Of a DNA stretch of 64,000 nt, positions 1 through 8,835 are shown piece by piece. The notes beneath the pieces were generated by a model. The model was not told where the DNA came from and did not search any database. It was given only the letters and a program-made list of their open reading frames with translations. How positions within the stretch are numbered: the first letter of the stretch is position 1; each line of letters opens with the position of its first letter. The stretch covers positions 62,001-126,000 of the forward strand of contig CAKQSB010000005.1 of NCBI GenBank assembly GCA_934271735.1, in the 5' to 3' direction. This stretch comes from an uncultured Clostridia bacterium (GTDB lineage Bacteria > Bacillota > Clostridia > Christensenellales > Borkfalkiaceae). Both the position numbers and the translations under genes were made by a program.

Positions 1-358
1 TGGACTCTCTGTTCACTTTAATTTCGCCGTCTGCGTTTTTCTCTACCTTTTTACCTCTCTGTTCCTGAAGATCATAGACAAGACTCATAATCTTTCTTCT
101 TGCAGCGAGTTTCTTTCCTCCGTCCTTAACGACTTTGGTGGTAACGTCTTTGCCTTTTTTATCCTTGGTAGTAACGGTAGTTTCAACGACGTCGTCATAG
201 CTGTTAATGGCAAGAGTGATAATCTTTTCTACATACGGTCTGAGTTCTTTAGCTCTGCCGAGGGTAGTTTCGATTCTGCCATACCACAAAAGGTTCGACG
301 CCTGATTTCTTAATACCGCTTTTCTCTGCGTGGTTGTCATACCTAATTTTCTTGGCAT
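1..358 (-). CDS. rplQ: 50S ribosomal protein L17 (3' end outside window)
   Basis: L17 lines the peptide-exit side of the large ribosomal subunit. The visible protein starts MPRKLGMTTTQRKAVLRNQA, the conserved L17 N-terminus, and 119 codons stay open to the window edge. The gene therefore continues past base 1 and may carry the C-terminal extension seen in some families. It is the last visible gene of the S10-spc-alpha unit, five bases downstream of rpoA. The ATG at 358 has a short purine-rich SD in the end of rpoA. Confidence 0.95.
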   Translation of the reverse strand, partial: MPRKLGMTTTQRKAVLRNQASNLLWYGRIETTLGRAKELRPYVEKIITLAINSYDDVVETTVTTKDKKGKDVTTKVVKDGGKKLAARRKIMSLVYDLQEQRGKKVEKNADGEIKVNRES

Positions 359-362
359 TTCT

Positions 363-1310
363 TTAGTCCTCCTTTTCTTTTAATGCTAAACCGTAGGTGC
401 CTAATTTATAGATTACTTCGTCTAAAGACTTCTTGCCCAAATTTCTGACTTTAAGCATATCATCTTCCGTCTTTTTGGTTAAATCGCCTACAGTGTGGAT
501 GTTTGCTCTCTTCAAGCAATTGTAAGAACGTACGGATAAATCCATTTCTTCGATGCTCGTGTTTAAAATCGTCTCTATGTTGTCCTGCTTTGCGGGAACG
601 ACGATAGGTCCGCTCATAACCGTGCTGAGTGCGAAAAGCTGGATATGCTCGCCTAAGATTTTTGCGGCGAGACTTATTATCTCTTTACCCGAAAATGCTC
701 CGTTCGTCCACACTTCGAGCGTCAGTTTATCGTAATCGGTACTCTGTCCGACTCTCGTGCTTTCCACGTTGTAACTGACTTTTTTAACAGGCGTATAAAT
801 AGAATCGATAGGAATATAGTCTATTTCTTCGGTCTTGTTGTGTTCTGCGCCTTTATATCCTCTGTCTCTGCCTATGGTGATTTCCATATCGAGTACAGCG
901 CCTTTGTCGAGCGTACAAATATACGCGTCCTTGTTGAGTACCTCTACTTCCATATCCGACGCGATGTCGCCTGCAAGTACTATTGCGGGACCGGTCTTAT
1001 AAAGTCTTAATACTTTTTTGAAGTCGGGGGCAGTGGTTGTGGTTTTGAACGCTATACCTTTGATGTTCAATATGATCTCGGTAACGTCCTCTTTCACTCC
1101 CGGCACTGTGGAAAATTCATGCTTAACGATTCCGTTCGCAAACTTTATTCCTTGCGCCGCCGCTCCCGGAAGCGACGATAAAAGCGTACGTCTGAGCGCA
1201 TTGCCGAGCGTTAAGCCGAAGCCTTTTTCAAGCGGCTCGGCTACTATCTTGGCATATGTTCTGTCATCGCTTTCAACAGTCACTATCTTGGGCGTTTCTA
1301 TTTCCATCAT
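363..1310 (-). CDS. rpoA: DNA-directed RNA polymerase subunit alpha
   Basis: The alpha subunit dimerises to scaffold core RNA polymerase assembly and contacts UP elements and activators through its C-terminal domain. The 315-residue protein has the NTD dimerisation fold (conserved FGLTLGNALRRTLLSS near residue 32) and a complete helix-hairpin-helix CTD from about residue 256. Length is normal. Two in-frame ATGs open the gene; AGGAGG lies 11 nt before the first, so 1310 is kept. The place between rpsD and rplQ is the classical alpha operon position. Confidence 0.98.
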   Translation of the reverse strand: MMEIETPKIVTVESDDRTYAKIVAEPLEKGFGLTLGNALRRTLLSSLPGAAAQGIKFANGIVKHEFSTVPGVKEDVTEIILNIKGIAFKTTTTAPDFKKVLRLYKTGPAIVLAGDIASDMEVEVLNKDAYICTLDKGAVLDMEITIGRDRGYKGAEHNKTEEIDYIPIDSIYTPVKKVSYNVESTRVGQSTDYDKLTLEVWTNGAFSGKEIISLAAKILGEHIQLFALSTVMSGPIVVPAKQDNIETILNTSIEEMDLSVRSYNCLKRANIHTVGDLTKKTEDDMLKVRNLGKKSLDEVIYKLGTYGLALKEKED

Positions 1311-1348
1311 AGAAAAATATACCTCCTGATTATTTGTTATGGTATATA

Positions 1349-1975
1349 TTACTTAGAATACAACTCGACAATCATCTGTTCGGTAATCTGCGAATCAATA
1401 TCCTCTCTCGTCGGAAGTGCAAGAACTTTTCCTTCTAATTTTTCAACGTCGAAATCAAGCCATTTGGGCATCTTCGCGCTCTTTGCCGAGCCTTTCAACG
1501 CTTCGAAATAAGGAGACGATTTCTTTCCTTCTTTAACGGAAATAACGTCGCCGACCTTAACCTGGAAAGACGCTATGTCAACGGGTCTGCCGTTTACGTT
1601 GAAGTGTGCGTGAGTTACAAGCTGACGCGCCTGACTTCTCGAAACCGCGATACCCATTCTGTATACCACGTTATCAAGCCTTCTTTCGATCAAAGAAAGC
1701 ATGTTTTCACCGGTAATACCCTTCATCTTATCGGCTTTCTCGTAGTAATCTCTGAACTGAGATTCGAGTATGCCGTAAATTCTCTTTGCCTTCTGTTTCT
1801 CACGAAGCTGAAGTCCGTATTCGGAAACTTTCTTTCTGTCTGCTCCGTGCTGTCCGGGAGCTACCGGTCTTCTTTCGAAAGGACAAGAGGTTTTGTAACA
1901 TTTGTCGCCTTTTAAGAATAACTTACCGCCTTCGCGTCTGCACAAGCGGCATTTTGCGTCTGTATATTTAGCCAT
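1349..1975 (-). CDS. rpsD: 30S ribosomal protein S4, zinc-binding form
   Basis: S4 is a primary 16S rRNA binder that nucleates 30S assembly and, in bacteria studied, autoregulates the alpha operon. The 208-residue protein has the S4 RNA-binding domain around residues 98-160 (RLDNVVYRMGIAVSRSQARQ). Cysteines 9, 12, 26 and 31 form the N-terminal zinc knuckle of the C+ form. It lies between rpsK and rpoA and is transcribed with them. Confidence 0.97.
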   Translation of the reverse strand: MAKYTDAKCRLCRREGGKLFLKGDKCYKTSCPFERRPVAPGQHGADRKKVSEYGLQLREKQKAKRIYGILESQFRDYYEKADKMKGITGENMLSLIERRLDNVVYRMGIAVSRSQARQLVTHAHFNVNGRPVDIASFQVKVGDVISVKEGKKSSPYFEALKGSAKSAKMPKWLDFDVEKLEGKVLALPTREDIDSQITEQMIVELYSK

Positions 1976-1993
1976 CGCTTTTTTACCTCCCTA

Positions 1994-2383
1994 TTAAACT
2001 CTACGACGTTTCGGCGGACGGCATCCGTTGTGAGGAATGGGGGATACGTCCTGAATGAGCGTAACTTCCAAGCCTACGTTTCCGAGTGCTCTGATAGCCG
2101 ATTCTCTGCCCTGTCCGGGTCCTTTTACATAAACTTCGACAGAACGAAGTCCGTGTTCCATTGCCGCCTTAGCTGCGGTTTCTGCTGCCTGCTGAGCGGC
2201 GAACGGAGTGCTTTTTCTCGAACCTTTAAATCCGAGAGCACCCGAACTGCAATGAGCGATGTCGTTTCCGTTCGTATCGGTAACGGTAACGATAGTGTTG
2301 TTAAAGGAGGATTTGATATGAACCTGACCTTTGTCTACGTTTTTTAATTCTTTACGTTTCTTTACGACTTTCTTAACAGCCAT
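1994..2383 (-). CDS. rpsK: 30S ribosomal protein S11
   Basis: S11 sits on the 30S platform and shapes the mRNA exit/E-site region. The 129-residue sequence carries the conserved core HIKSSFNNTIVTVTD and the C-terminal PIPHNGCRPPKRRRV signature. It follows rpsM by about 20 bases and has a strong AGGAGG-type SD. Length and order are canonical. Confidence 0.97.
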   Translation of the reverse strand: MAVKKVVKKRKELKNVDKGQVHIKSSFNNTIVTVTDTNGNDIAHCSSGALGFKGSRKSTPFAAQQAAETAAKAAMEHGLRSVEVYVKGPGQGRESAIRALGNVGLEVTLIQDVSPIPHNGCRPPKRRRV

Positions 2384-2402
2384 TTCTGTTTACCTCCTTT
2401 TA

Positions 2403-2780
2403 TTACTTGCTTGCGGTCTTCTTCTTGGCGACCGTACGACGAGGACCTTTTCTCGTTCTCGCGTTTCTCTTGGAGCTCTGTCCTCTTACGGGCAAGCCCT
2501 TTCTGTGTCTTACGCCGCGATAGCAGCCGATTTCCATAAGTCTCTTGATGGAAAGGGATACTTCGCTCTTAAGCTCACCTTCGACTTTAAGGTGATGCTC
2601 GATGTATTCTCTGAGTTTTGCAACGTCGTCTTCCGTAAGGTCTTTAACCCTCGTGTCGGGATTGACGCCCGTCTCTTTTAAAATTTTGGTTGCCGTAGGT
2701 CTGCCGATACCGTATATATACGTGATACCGATTTCTACGCGCTTTTCTCTTGGTAAATCTACGCCGGCAATACGAGCCAT
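2403..2780 (-). CDS. rpsM: 30S ribosomal protein S13
   Basis: S13 is in the 30S head and contacts P-site tRNA and 50S protein L5 (bridge B1). The 125-residue protein starts MARIAGVDLPREKRVEIGIT, contains the helix-turn-helix core, and ends in the basic tail NARTRKGPRRTVAKKKTASK that reaches the P site. Canonical position between rpmJ and rpsK. Confidence 0.97.
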   Translation of the reverse strand: MARIAGVDLPREKRVEIGITYIYGIGRPTATKILKETGVNPDTRVKDLTEDDVAKLREYIEHHLKVEGELKSEVSLSIKRLMEIGCYRGVRHRKGLPVRGQSSKRNARTRKGPRRTVAKKKTASK

Positions 2781-2848
2781 TTTGTATATCCTCCGAATTT
2801 TTTAAAATTTGTTTTTTGTGTTTCGGTTTCCCGAGAATTGAAAAGTAA

Positions 2849-2965
2849 TTAACCCTGTCTTTGTTTATGGCTCTTGTTCTTGGAGCAGATAACCATAACC
2901 TTTCCTTCTCTCTTAATGACTCTGCACTTATCGCACATAGGTTTCACTGATGGTCTTACTTTCAT
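2849..2965 (-). CDS. rpmJ: 50S ribosomal protein L36, zinc form
   Basis: I translated this 38-codon gene directly; it starts MKVRPSVKPMCDKC and ends HKQRQG, the L36 signature. Cys11, Cys14, Cys27 and His33 are the zinc ligands of the C+ form. An SD (GGAGG at about eight bases) precedes the ATG at 2965. It lies between infA and rpsM, the usual Firmicute order. It is too short for ordinary ORF cut-offs and easily missed. Confidence 0.96.
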   Translation of the reverse strand: MKVRPSVKPMCDKCRVIKREGKVMVICSKNKSHKQRQG

Positions 2966-3006
2966 TTTTTTGATCCTCCGATTTTAAGTTTAAATTAACA
3001 AAATTG

Positions 3007-3228
3007 TCAGTTTTTGCTACGCCAGACTATCCGACCTTTAGTCAGATCATAAGGGCTCATTTCTATCTTTACCGAATCGCCGGGTATAATCTTTATATAG
3101 TTCATACGCAGCTTTCCGGAGATATAGGCTGTTATCACATAACCGTTGGATAATTTAACCTTGAACGTGGCGTTCGGTAACGCCTCTTCGATAACGCCTT
3201 CCGCCTCTATAACGTCGTCCTTCGACAC
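3007..3228 (-). CDS. infA: Translation initiation factor IF-1
   Basis: IF-1 blocks the ribosomal A site during initiation; it is a single OB-fold. The open frame reaches a TTG at 3243, but the GTG at 3228 is preferred: GGAGG lies eight bases upstream of it, and the protein then begins (M)SKDDVIEAEG like IF-1 of other Firmicutes, giving 73 residues against the usual 72. Conserved segments NGYVITAYISGKLRMNYIKI and PGDSVKIEMSPYDLTKGRI are present. It lies between map and rpmJ. Confidence 0.95.
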   Translation of the reverse strand: MSKDDVIEAEGVIEEALPNATFKVKLSNGYVITAYISGKLRMNYIKIIPGDSVKIEMSPYDLTKGRIVWRSKN

Positions 3229-3359
3229 AGTTTGTTCCTCCAATTTTATTTTTGGGCTTTCGCCACTTTATAGCGTCGCTTTCAGCGTCTTCCTTTAAAG
3301 TTAAAAAGTTTACACTTTTTACCATCAGATTTTAGCGACGTTTGTTTCGGTTTTACTGC

Positions 3360-4097
3360 TTATAACGTCAGTATTTCTACTCCGTTGTCACCGATAAGCA
3401 CGGTGTTTTCGTAATGAGCGGAAGGTTTTCCGTCGCTCGTTACGCATTTCCAGCCGTCTATGTCGACCTCGTAGCCGCCCATATTTATCATAGGCTCTAT
3501 CGCGATCGTCATATTTCTTTTAAGTCTCACGCCCACGCCTCTTTTGCCGTAGTTTGGAACGGACGGGTCTTCGTGAAGATTTCTCCCTACTCCGTGACCG
3601 ACCATATCTCTTACGACAGAGAATCCGTTCTTCTCGGCGTGTTCCTGCACCTGCGCTCCGATATCTCCGAGCGCGCTGCCGATACATATTCCTTTTATTC
3701 CCTCGAAGAAACACTCTCTCGTTACGTCGATGAGCTTTTTCTTTTCCGGGCTGATATGCCCTACGTACAAGCTCCTCGCCGCGTCGCCGTGGAATCCGTT
3801 AAAGAACGCTCCCACGTCCACGCTCACGATCTGATCTTCTTCGATTACCCTGTCGGACGGGAATCCGTGAACGACCTGTTCGTCTATCGATATGCACGTT
3901 GCCGCGGGAAAGCCGCCGTATCCTAAAAACGACGGTTTCGCCCCGCACGACGTGATATAGTCGTAGGCGATCTTATCGAGTTCCTTCGTCGTCATACCCG
4001 CTCTGATTTTATCCTCGCAAAGACACAACACGTCGCGTACTATCTCGCACGGTTTCCTCATTAACTCAATTTCTTTATCGCTCTTTATATATATCAT
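3360..4097 (-). CDS. map: Methionine aminopeptidase, type I
   Basis: The enzyme removes the initiator methionine from nascent proteins after deformylation. The 245-residue pita-bread fold shows the metal-binding set: the two aspartates of VSVDVGAFFNGFHGDAARS, the histidine of GHGVGRNLHEDP, and the glutamates of EPMIN and YENTVLI. There is no insert between the two aspartates, so it is type I. It overlaps no neighbour but is only three bases from adk. A 131-bp gap separates it from infA; I see no gene there. Confidence 0.97.
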   Translation of the reverse strand: MIYIKSDKEIELMRKPCEIVRDVLCLCEDKIRAGMTTKELDKIAYDYITSCGAKPSFLGYGGFPAATCISIDEQVVHGFPSDRVIEEDQIVSVDVGAFFNGFHGDAARSLYVGHISPEKKKLIDVTRECFFEGIKGICIGSALGDIGAQVQEHAEKNGFSVVRDMVGHGVGRNLHEDPSVPNYGKRGVGVRLKRNMTIAIEPMINMGGYEVDIDGWKCVTSDGKPSAHYENTVLIGDNGVEILTL

Positions 4098-4100
4098 TTT

Positions 4101-4721
4101 TCAGCCTAATCTTTCGGTGATTGCGTTGAATACCGCGTCTATATCGCCGTCGCCGTTTACGCAGATAAGTTTGCCTTTTTCTTCGTAGTGACGAATCAGC
4201 GGCGCAGTCTGTTTTTCGTATACTTCAAGTCTTTTTCCGACCGTCTCTTCGTTGTCGTCCGCCCTCTGAATGAGGTCGCCGTCGCATTTGCCGCACTTGG
4301 TGCTTCCGCCGAGATAATCTATATGATAGCTTTCTCCGCATTTACCGCACACTCTTCTGCCCGTGATTCTTTTCATAAGCTTGTGAAGAGGTACGTCGAT
4401 GTCGACAACCGCGTCTATTACCGAAAATCCGTCCAGAGCTTCCGCTTGTAAAACAGTTCTCGGAAATCCGTCCAGAAGATAACCGTTTTTGCAATCTTCC
4501 TTTTCGAGACGTTCTTTGACTATCTGTATCGTCACCTCATCGGGAACGAGTTGCCCTTTATCGATATACGATTTGGCAACTATTCCGATGGGGGTCTGTT
4601 CTTTTATGTTACTTCTGAATATATCGCCCGTGGAGATATGAGGTATGCCGTATTTTTCGGCAAGTCTTACGGCTTGAGTACCCTTTCCCGCACCGGGCGC
4701 TCCCAATAAGATTATATTCAT
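4101..4721 (-). CDS. adk: Adenylate kinase with zinc-type LID
   Basis: Catalyses ATP + AMP to 2 ADP. The P-loop GAPGAGKGT is at residues 7-15 and the DGFPRT motif follows near residue 84. The LID (about residues 126-150) has two CxxC pairs (CGKC...CGKC), the structural zinc site common in Gram-positives. The LID is slightly compact: the total is 206 residues against about 215. The gene starts one base from the secY stop, implying translational coupling, as in most Firmicute spc operons. Confidence 0.97.
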   Translation of the reverse strand: MNIILLGAPGAGKGTQAVRLAEKYGIPHISTGDIFRSNIKEQTPIGIVAKSYIDKGQLVPDEVTIQIVKERLEKEDCKNGYLLDGFPRTVLQAEALDGFSVIDAVVDIDVPLHKLMKRITGRRVCGKCGESYHIDYLGGSTKCGKCDGDLIQRADDNEETVGKRLEVYEKQTAPLIRHYEEKGKLICVNGDGDIDAVFNAITERLG

Positions 4722-4722
4722 C

Positions 4723-6060
4723 TTATTTGAGGAAGCCCTTGTACTTCTTAGCCATAATCTGCGATTCGAGCGCAGTGTTGAATTCGAGAGCTACGGATAC
4801 TACGATGAGCATTCCCGTTGCGCTGAACGAACCCGACGTAAGGCTCGGCAGAACGAGCTTAAGAACGAGCGAGGGGATAAGAGCGAGGATCGCAAGGAAA
4901 ATCGCTCCGAAAAGAGTAAGTCTGTCGGACGTCTTCTTAAGATAATCCGCAGTGGGCTTACCCGGTCTGATTCCGGGGATAAATCCGCCGTTTTGCTGAA
5001 TCGTTTTGGAAATGTCCTCGGGCTGGAACTGTATTTGCGAATAGAAGAACGCAAAGAACAGAATGAGCAGGCACAACACTATCGAATAGAACGGATAGGG
5101 AGACGAAGCTCCGAGCCATAACTGCCACCAGCTGAGGAAGCCCTTCCACCCGAAAAGCGTTCCTAAAAGTTCGGGGAAGGAAAGGATCGAGAAGGCAAAG
5201 ATGAGGGGCATAACGCCGTTCGCATTTACCTTGATCGGAATTTCGGACGACTGACCGCCGTACATTTTTCTTCCCTTTACCTGCTTAGCATATTGAACCT
5301 TGATTTTTCTTTCCGCAAGTTCAATCCATACGATCGCGCCGAAAAGAACGACAACGATAAGAAGATAACCTATATATCTCAAAAGTTCTTCTTTGTTAAG
5401 TCCGTCGGACGATAAGAAGATCGTATTGAATTCGGTAATCGTGAACGTCGCGAACGACGCGATGATACCTGCGTAGATAAGGAGCGAAATACCGTTGGAA
5501 ACTCCGTGTTCGGTAATTCTTTCGCCTATCCACATCGTGATGCACGAACCCGCAGTGTAGAACAATACGATGACTATATAACCGAGAGCCTCAGTAAAGC
5601 CCGTGGAACCGTTCTTGGAGCCTGCGATTATTGAACCGATATCAGCTATTTCAGACGATACGTTACTGAAACTTACGATGATACCTATAGACTGAACGAT
5701 TGCGAGAAGAATAGTTAAATATCTCGTGTAAGACGAAATTTTTCTTCTTCCCTCTTCGCCCTGTTTGGATAATCTTTCAAGAGGCGGAATTGCCACTGCA
5801 AGAAGTTGCATAATGATCGATGAGTTAATGTACGGTCCGATACCCATTGCAAACAACGTACCGTTTGCAAGCGAGCCGCCTGTCATCATATTCATTATCT
5901 TTAAATAAGAAAAATCCTGTTCGACGTCAAACAACTTGTCGCCGATACCCGGGACGGGAATATAGCTTCCGATTCTGTAAAGAAGTAAGAAAAGCAAAGT
6001 CCAGAGTATTTTAATTCTTATTTCCTTGACTTTGAATGCGTTTTTAATCGTTTCAAACAT
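4723..6060 (-). CDS. secY: Preprotein translocase subunit SecY
   Basis: SecY is the channel of the Sec translocon in the cytoplasmic membrane. The 445-residue protein has ten hydrophobic segments, the plug/TM2 region (GIGPYINSSIIMQLL), and cytosolic loops with VKGRKMYGGQSSEIPIKVNANGVMP shortened or typical of Clostridia. It lies in the spc operon between rplO and adk. Confidence 0.97.
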   Translation of the reverse strand: MFETIKNAFKVKEIRIKILWTLLFLLLYRIGSYIPVPGIGDKLFDVEQDFSYLKIMNMMTGGSLANGTLFAMGIGPYINSSIIMQLLAVAIPPLERLSKQGEEGRRKISSYTRYLTILLAIVQSIGIIVSFSNVSSEIADIGSIIAGSKNGSTGFTEALGYIVIVLFYTAGSCITMWIGERITEHGVSNGISLLIYAGIIASFATFTITEFNTIFLSSDGLNKEELLRYIGYLLIVVVLFGAIVWIELAERKIKVQYAKQVKGRKMYGGQSSEIPIKVNANGVMPLIFAFSILSFPELLGTLFGWKGFLSWWQLWLGASSPYPFYSIVLCLLILFFAFFYSQIQFQPEDISKTIQQNGGFIPGIRPGKPTADYLKKTSDRLTLFGAIFLAILALIPSLVLKLVLPSLTSGSFSATGMLIVVSVALEFNTALESQIMAKKYKGFLK

Positions 6061-6086
6061 TTTCTACCTCCGCTTTTAAAAGAAGA

Positions 6087-6533
6087 TTAAACTTCTTCAG
6101 CCGTACCGCCGGCAGCTTCGATAGCTTTCTTTGCTGCTTCGGAGAACTTGGACGCTTTAACCGTCAAAGCTACGTCAAGCTTGCCGTTTCCGAGGACTTT
6201 AAGTCCCGCGGCGTTCTTGACTACTTTAACGAGTCCGTTAGCGACAAGCACGTCGTAATCTACAACCGTGCCGGCTTCGAATGCGGAAAGTTTGTCAATG
6301 TTTACAACGGTATAAACAACTCTGAAATGGTTGTTGAATCCGCGTTTGGGAACACGACGGGTCAAAGGCATCTGTCCACCCTCGAATCCCGGTCTTACTC
6401 CGCCGCCGCTTCTCGCCCACTGACCTTTATGGCCTTTACCGCTCGTTTTGCCGAGCCCGGATCCGATACCGCGACCTAATCTCTTTTTGGAAGTTCTTGC
6501 GCCTTCTGCAGGCGATAATTGACCAATTCTCAT
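6087..6533 (-). CDS. rplO: 50S ribosomal protein L15
   Basis: L15 is a late-assembly 50S protein. The N-terminal half is the characteristic glycine/arginine-rich extension (KKRLGRGIGSGLGKTSGKGH) and the C-terminal globular part includes VDYDVLVANGLVK. Length 148 is normal. It follows rpmD by 12 bases and precedes secY. Confidence 0.97.
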   Translation of the reverse strand: MRIGQLSPAEGARTSKKRLGRGIGSGLGKTSGKGHKGQWARSGGGVRPGFEGGQMPLTRRVPKRGFNNHFRVVYTVVNIDKLSAFEAGTVVDYDVLVANGLVKVVKNAAGLKVLGNGKLDVALTVKASKFSEAAKKAIEAAGGTAEEV

Positions 6534-6545
6534 TGTACACCTTCC

Positions 6546-6728
6546 TTATACGTTCTCGACCTTTACCATATGCGAAACGAGAGCCAACTGCCCCTGAAGA
6601 GTCGCGTTATCGGTAAAAATCTTAGAATGATTTATTTTTCTGAGTCCTAAAGCGGCGATTACGGCCTTCTGTTTGGGAAGGCAAGCGATCGTGCTTTTGA
6701 CAAGAGTTACTTTAACCTGTTTTTCCAT
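6546..6728 (-). CDS. rpmD: 50S ribosomal protein L30
   Basis: A small 60-residue 50S protein with the family pattern VTLVKSTIACLPKQKAVIAALGL followed by NATLQGQLALVSHMVKVE, covering the whole family length. It lies between rpsE and rplO, the usual spc order. Confidence 0.95.
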   Translation of the reverse strand: MEKQVKVTLVKSTIACLPKQKAVIAALGLRKINHSKIFTDNATLQGQLALVSHMVKVENV

Positions 6729-6742
6729 CTCAAAGTACCTCC

Positions 6743-7264
6743 TTAACCTAAAATCTCTTCAACGGATTTTCCGCGGAGAGCGGCAACTTCTTCGACGGTT
6801 TTAAGCTCGTTAAGACCTGCTATAACTGCTTTAACCATATTTACGGGGTTGCTCGTTCCGTGAGATTTGGTTCTGATGTTCTTAATGCCTACGGCTTCCA
6901 TTACCGAACGGACGGGACCGCCCGCGATAACTCCGGTACCTTCTTCGGCGGGCATCATAAGGACAGAGCCTCTGCCGAATTTACCGATAACGGTGTGGGG
7001 AATGGTGGTCTCGACAAGCGAAACCTTGCGCATAGCCTTTTTAGCCTGAGCGGTAGCCTTTTCGATTGCTTCGGGAACTTCGTTCGCCTTTCCGCTTCCG
7101 CATCCTACTCTGCCGTTCTCGTCGCCAACGACCACGAGAGCAGCAAAACGCATTTTACGTCCGCCTTTTACAACTTTGGTGATACGGTTGACGGCTATAA
7201 GTTTTTTGCAAAGACCGTCGTCGCGATCTTGCTTTCTTTGAGGTCTGTTATTTTCTTTTGCCAT
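6743..7264 (-). CDS. rpsE: 30S ribosomal protein S5
   Basis: S5 shapes the mRNA entry tunnel and affects decoding accuracy. The 173-residue protein has the double-stranded-RNA-binding-like N-domain (VNRITKVVKGGRKMRFAALV) and the C-domain with GVIAGGPVRSVMEAVGI. A short charged N-terminal extension precedes the conserved core. It lies between rplR and rpmD. Confidence 0.97.
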   Translation of the reverse strand: MAKENNRPQRKQDRDDGLCKKLIAVNRITKVVKGGRKMRFAALVVVGDENGRVGCGSGKANEVPEAIEKATAQAKKAMRKVSLVETTIPHTVIGKFGRGSVLMMPAEEGTGVIAGGPVRSVMEAVGIKNIRTKSHGTSNPVNMVKAVIAGLNELKTVEEVAALRGKSVEEILG

Positions 7265-7280
7265 TTTTCGCTTCCTCCTC

Positions 7281-7649
7281 TTAGAATTTCAAGCCGCCTT
7301 CTCTGGCGCCGTCCGCTAAGCTCTTTACTCTGCCGATGTAAAGGTAACCGCCTCTGTCGAATACGACGTTTTCGATTCCCTTTGCCGTAGCTTTCTTAGC
7401 AAGTTCGATTCCGACAACCTTAGCCTGCTCCGACTTGTTCTTGTCGCCGAGAAGAGCCGCAACGGCTTTCTCTTTGGTGGAGCAAGCGACGAGGGTGTTA
7501 CCCTTTACGTCGTCGATGATCTGTGCATAAATGTTGTTAAGACTTCTGTAAACGCAAAGTCTCGGGCAAGCCGCCGTTCCGGAGATTTTAGCTCTGACTC
7601 TGCTATGTCTTCTCTTTCTGTCGGTATTTTTATCAATTTTCAATATCAT
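7281..7649 (-). CDS. rplR: 50S ribosomal protein L18
   Basis: L18 binds 5S rRNA together with L5 and forms part of the central protuberance. The 122-residue sequence has the basic N-terminus (RKRRHSRVRAKISGTAACPR) and the conserved tail FDRGGYLYIGRVKSLADGAR EGGLKF. Canonical position between rplF and rpsE. Confidence 0.97.
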   Translation of the reverse strand: MILKIDKNTDRKRRHSRVRAKISGTAACPRLCVYRSLNNIYAQIIDDVKGNTLVACSTKEKAVAALLGDKNKSEQAKVVGIELAKKATAKGIENVVFDRGGYLYIGRVKSLADGAREGGLKF

Positions 7650-7662
7650 ATCAGTTTACTCC

Positions 7663-8205
7663 TTATTTACCCGCTGTCTTGCCTTCCTTACGTTCGATCA
7701 CTTCGTCTTTGTAAGCGATACCGTATCCGTGGTAAGGTTCGGGCTTTCTGATGGCTCTGATATTTGCGGCTATCTGACCGACGGCAACCTTATCGATACC
7801 CTTAATGCTGATCTCTGTGGGAGATACCGCGGTAAGAGTTATTCCTTCGATAGGATTGACGACTACGTTGTGGCTGAAGCCGACCGAAAGAGTGATATCC
7901 TTGCCGGTCTGAGCTACTTTCCAACCTACGCCGTTTACCACGAGACTTTTCTCGTAGCCTTTGGTTACGCCGACTACCATATTGTGAAGAAGGGCTCTGT
8001 ACAAGCCGTGTTTAGCCTTGATTGCGTCTTCTTCGGAATTTCTCTTTACGTGAGCGACGTTTCCTTCAACGCTGAAAGAAATGTGTTCCGCATCATAATC
8101 CTGAGTAAGCGTTCCGAGAGGTCCTTTTACCGTAAGCAAGCCGTTTTCTGCCGTTAAAGTTACTCCTGCCGGCATCTCGACCGGCTCTCTTCCTATTCTT
8201 GACAT
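7663..8205 (-). CDS. rplF: 50S ribosomal protein L6
   Basis: L6 sits near the GTPase-associated centre of the 50S subunit. The open frame extends to 8235, but ATG 8205 is chosen because AAGGAGG (8214-8220) lies at the right distance and the protein then starts MSRIGREPVEMPAG, the family N-terminus, giving 180 residues. Two L6 repeats and the C-terminal KPEPYHGYGIAYKDE signature are present. Confidence 0.96.
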   Translation of the reverse strand: MSRIGREPVEMPAGVTLTAENGLLTVKGPLGTLTQDYDAEHISFSVEGNVAHVKRNSEEDAIKAKHGLYRALLHNMVVGVTKGYEKSLVVNGVGWKVAQTGKDITLSVGFSHNVVVNPIEGITLTAVSPTEISIKGIDKVAVGQIAANIRAIRKPEPYHGYGIAYKDEVIERKEGKTAGK

Positions 8206-8218
8206 TGATTCGACCTCC

Positions 8219-8617
8219 TTACCAGACGTAAGCAAGAACTTCGCCGCCGTGGTTGGACTTTCTTGCCTCTTTGTCTGTCATTACACCCTTGGGAGTGGAA
8301 ATAATAGCGATTCCGAGTCCGCCCAAAACCTTGGGAAGCTCTTCGCAGCCCGCATAGATTCTGAGTCCGGGTTTGGATATTCTCTTAAGTCCGTTGATAA
8401 CTTTTTCGCCCTTGGGTCCGTATTTCAATTCGATTACGATCTTGCCCTGTACGTCGCCTTCTTCTTTGACAACGTCGTACTTGGTGATGTAACCTTCGTC
8501 TAAAAGTATCTGCGCGATGGATTTCTTCATGTTTGACGCGGGAATTTCAACCGTGTCGTGAGAAGCCGTAAGCGCGTTTCTGATACGAGTGAGCATATCT
8601 GCGATAGGATCTGTCAT
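8219..8617 (-). CDS. rpsH: 30S ribosomal protein S8
   Basis: S8 binds the 16S central domain and represses the spc operon in E. coli. The 132-residue sequence begins MTDPIADMLTRIRNALTASH and ends GEVLAYVW, both S8 hallmarks, with the STPKGVMTDKEARK motif between. It lies between rpsN and rplF. Confidence 0.97.
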   Translation of the reverse strand: MTDPIADMLTRIRNALTASHDTVEIPASNMKKSIAQILLDEGYITKYDVVKEEGDVQGKIVIELKYGPKGEKVINGLKRISKPGLRIYAGCEELPKVLGGLGIAIISTPKGVMTDKEARKSNHGGEVLAYVW

Positions 8618-8635
8618 TTTAATCTAAACCTCCTC

Positions 8636-8821
8636 TTACCAACTTGCCTTTTTTACGCCGGGAATCTGTCCCTTGTAAGCTAATTCTCTGAAGCAGATAC
8701 GGCATACTCCGTATTTTTTCAGAACGGCGTGCGGTCTTCCGCAGATAGAACATCTCGTATATCCTCTTGTAGAGAATTTCGGTGTCTTTTTCTGTTTATT
8801 TATCATTGCTGTTTTTGCCAT
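8636..8821 (-). CDS. rpsN: 30S ribosomal protein S14, type Z
   Basis: S14 is in the 30S head near the A site. The 61-residue length and the zinc site Cys24/Cys27/Cys40/Cys43 identify the short zinc-dependent type Z, replaced by a zinc-free long form in some organisms under zinc limitation. It lies between rplE and rpsH as in other Firmicutes. Confidence 0.97.
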   Translation of the reverse strand: MAKTAMINKQKKTPKFSTRGYTRCSICGRPHAVLKKYGVCRICFRELAYKGQIPGVKKASW

Positions 8822-8835
8822 GATTCGTGTTCTCC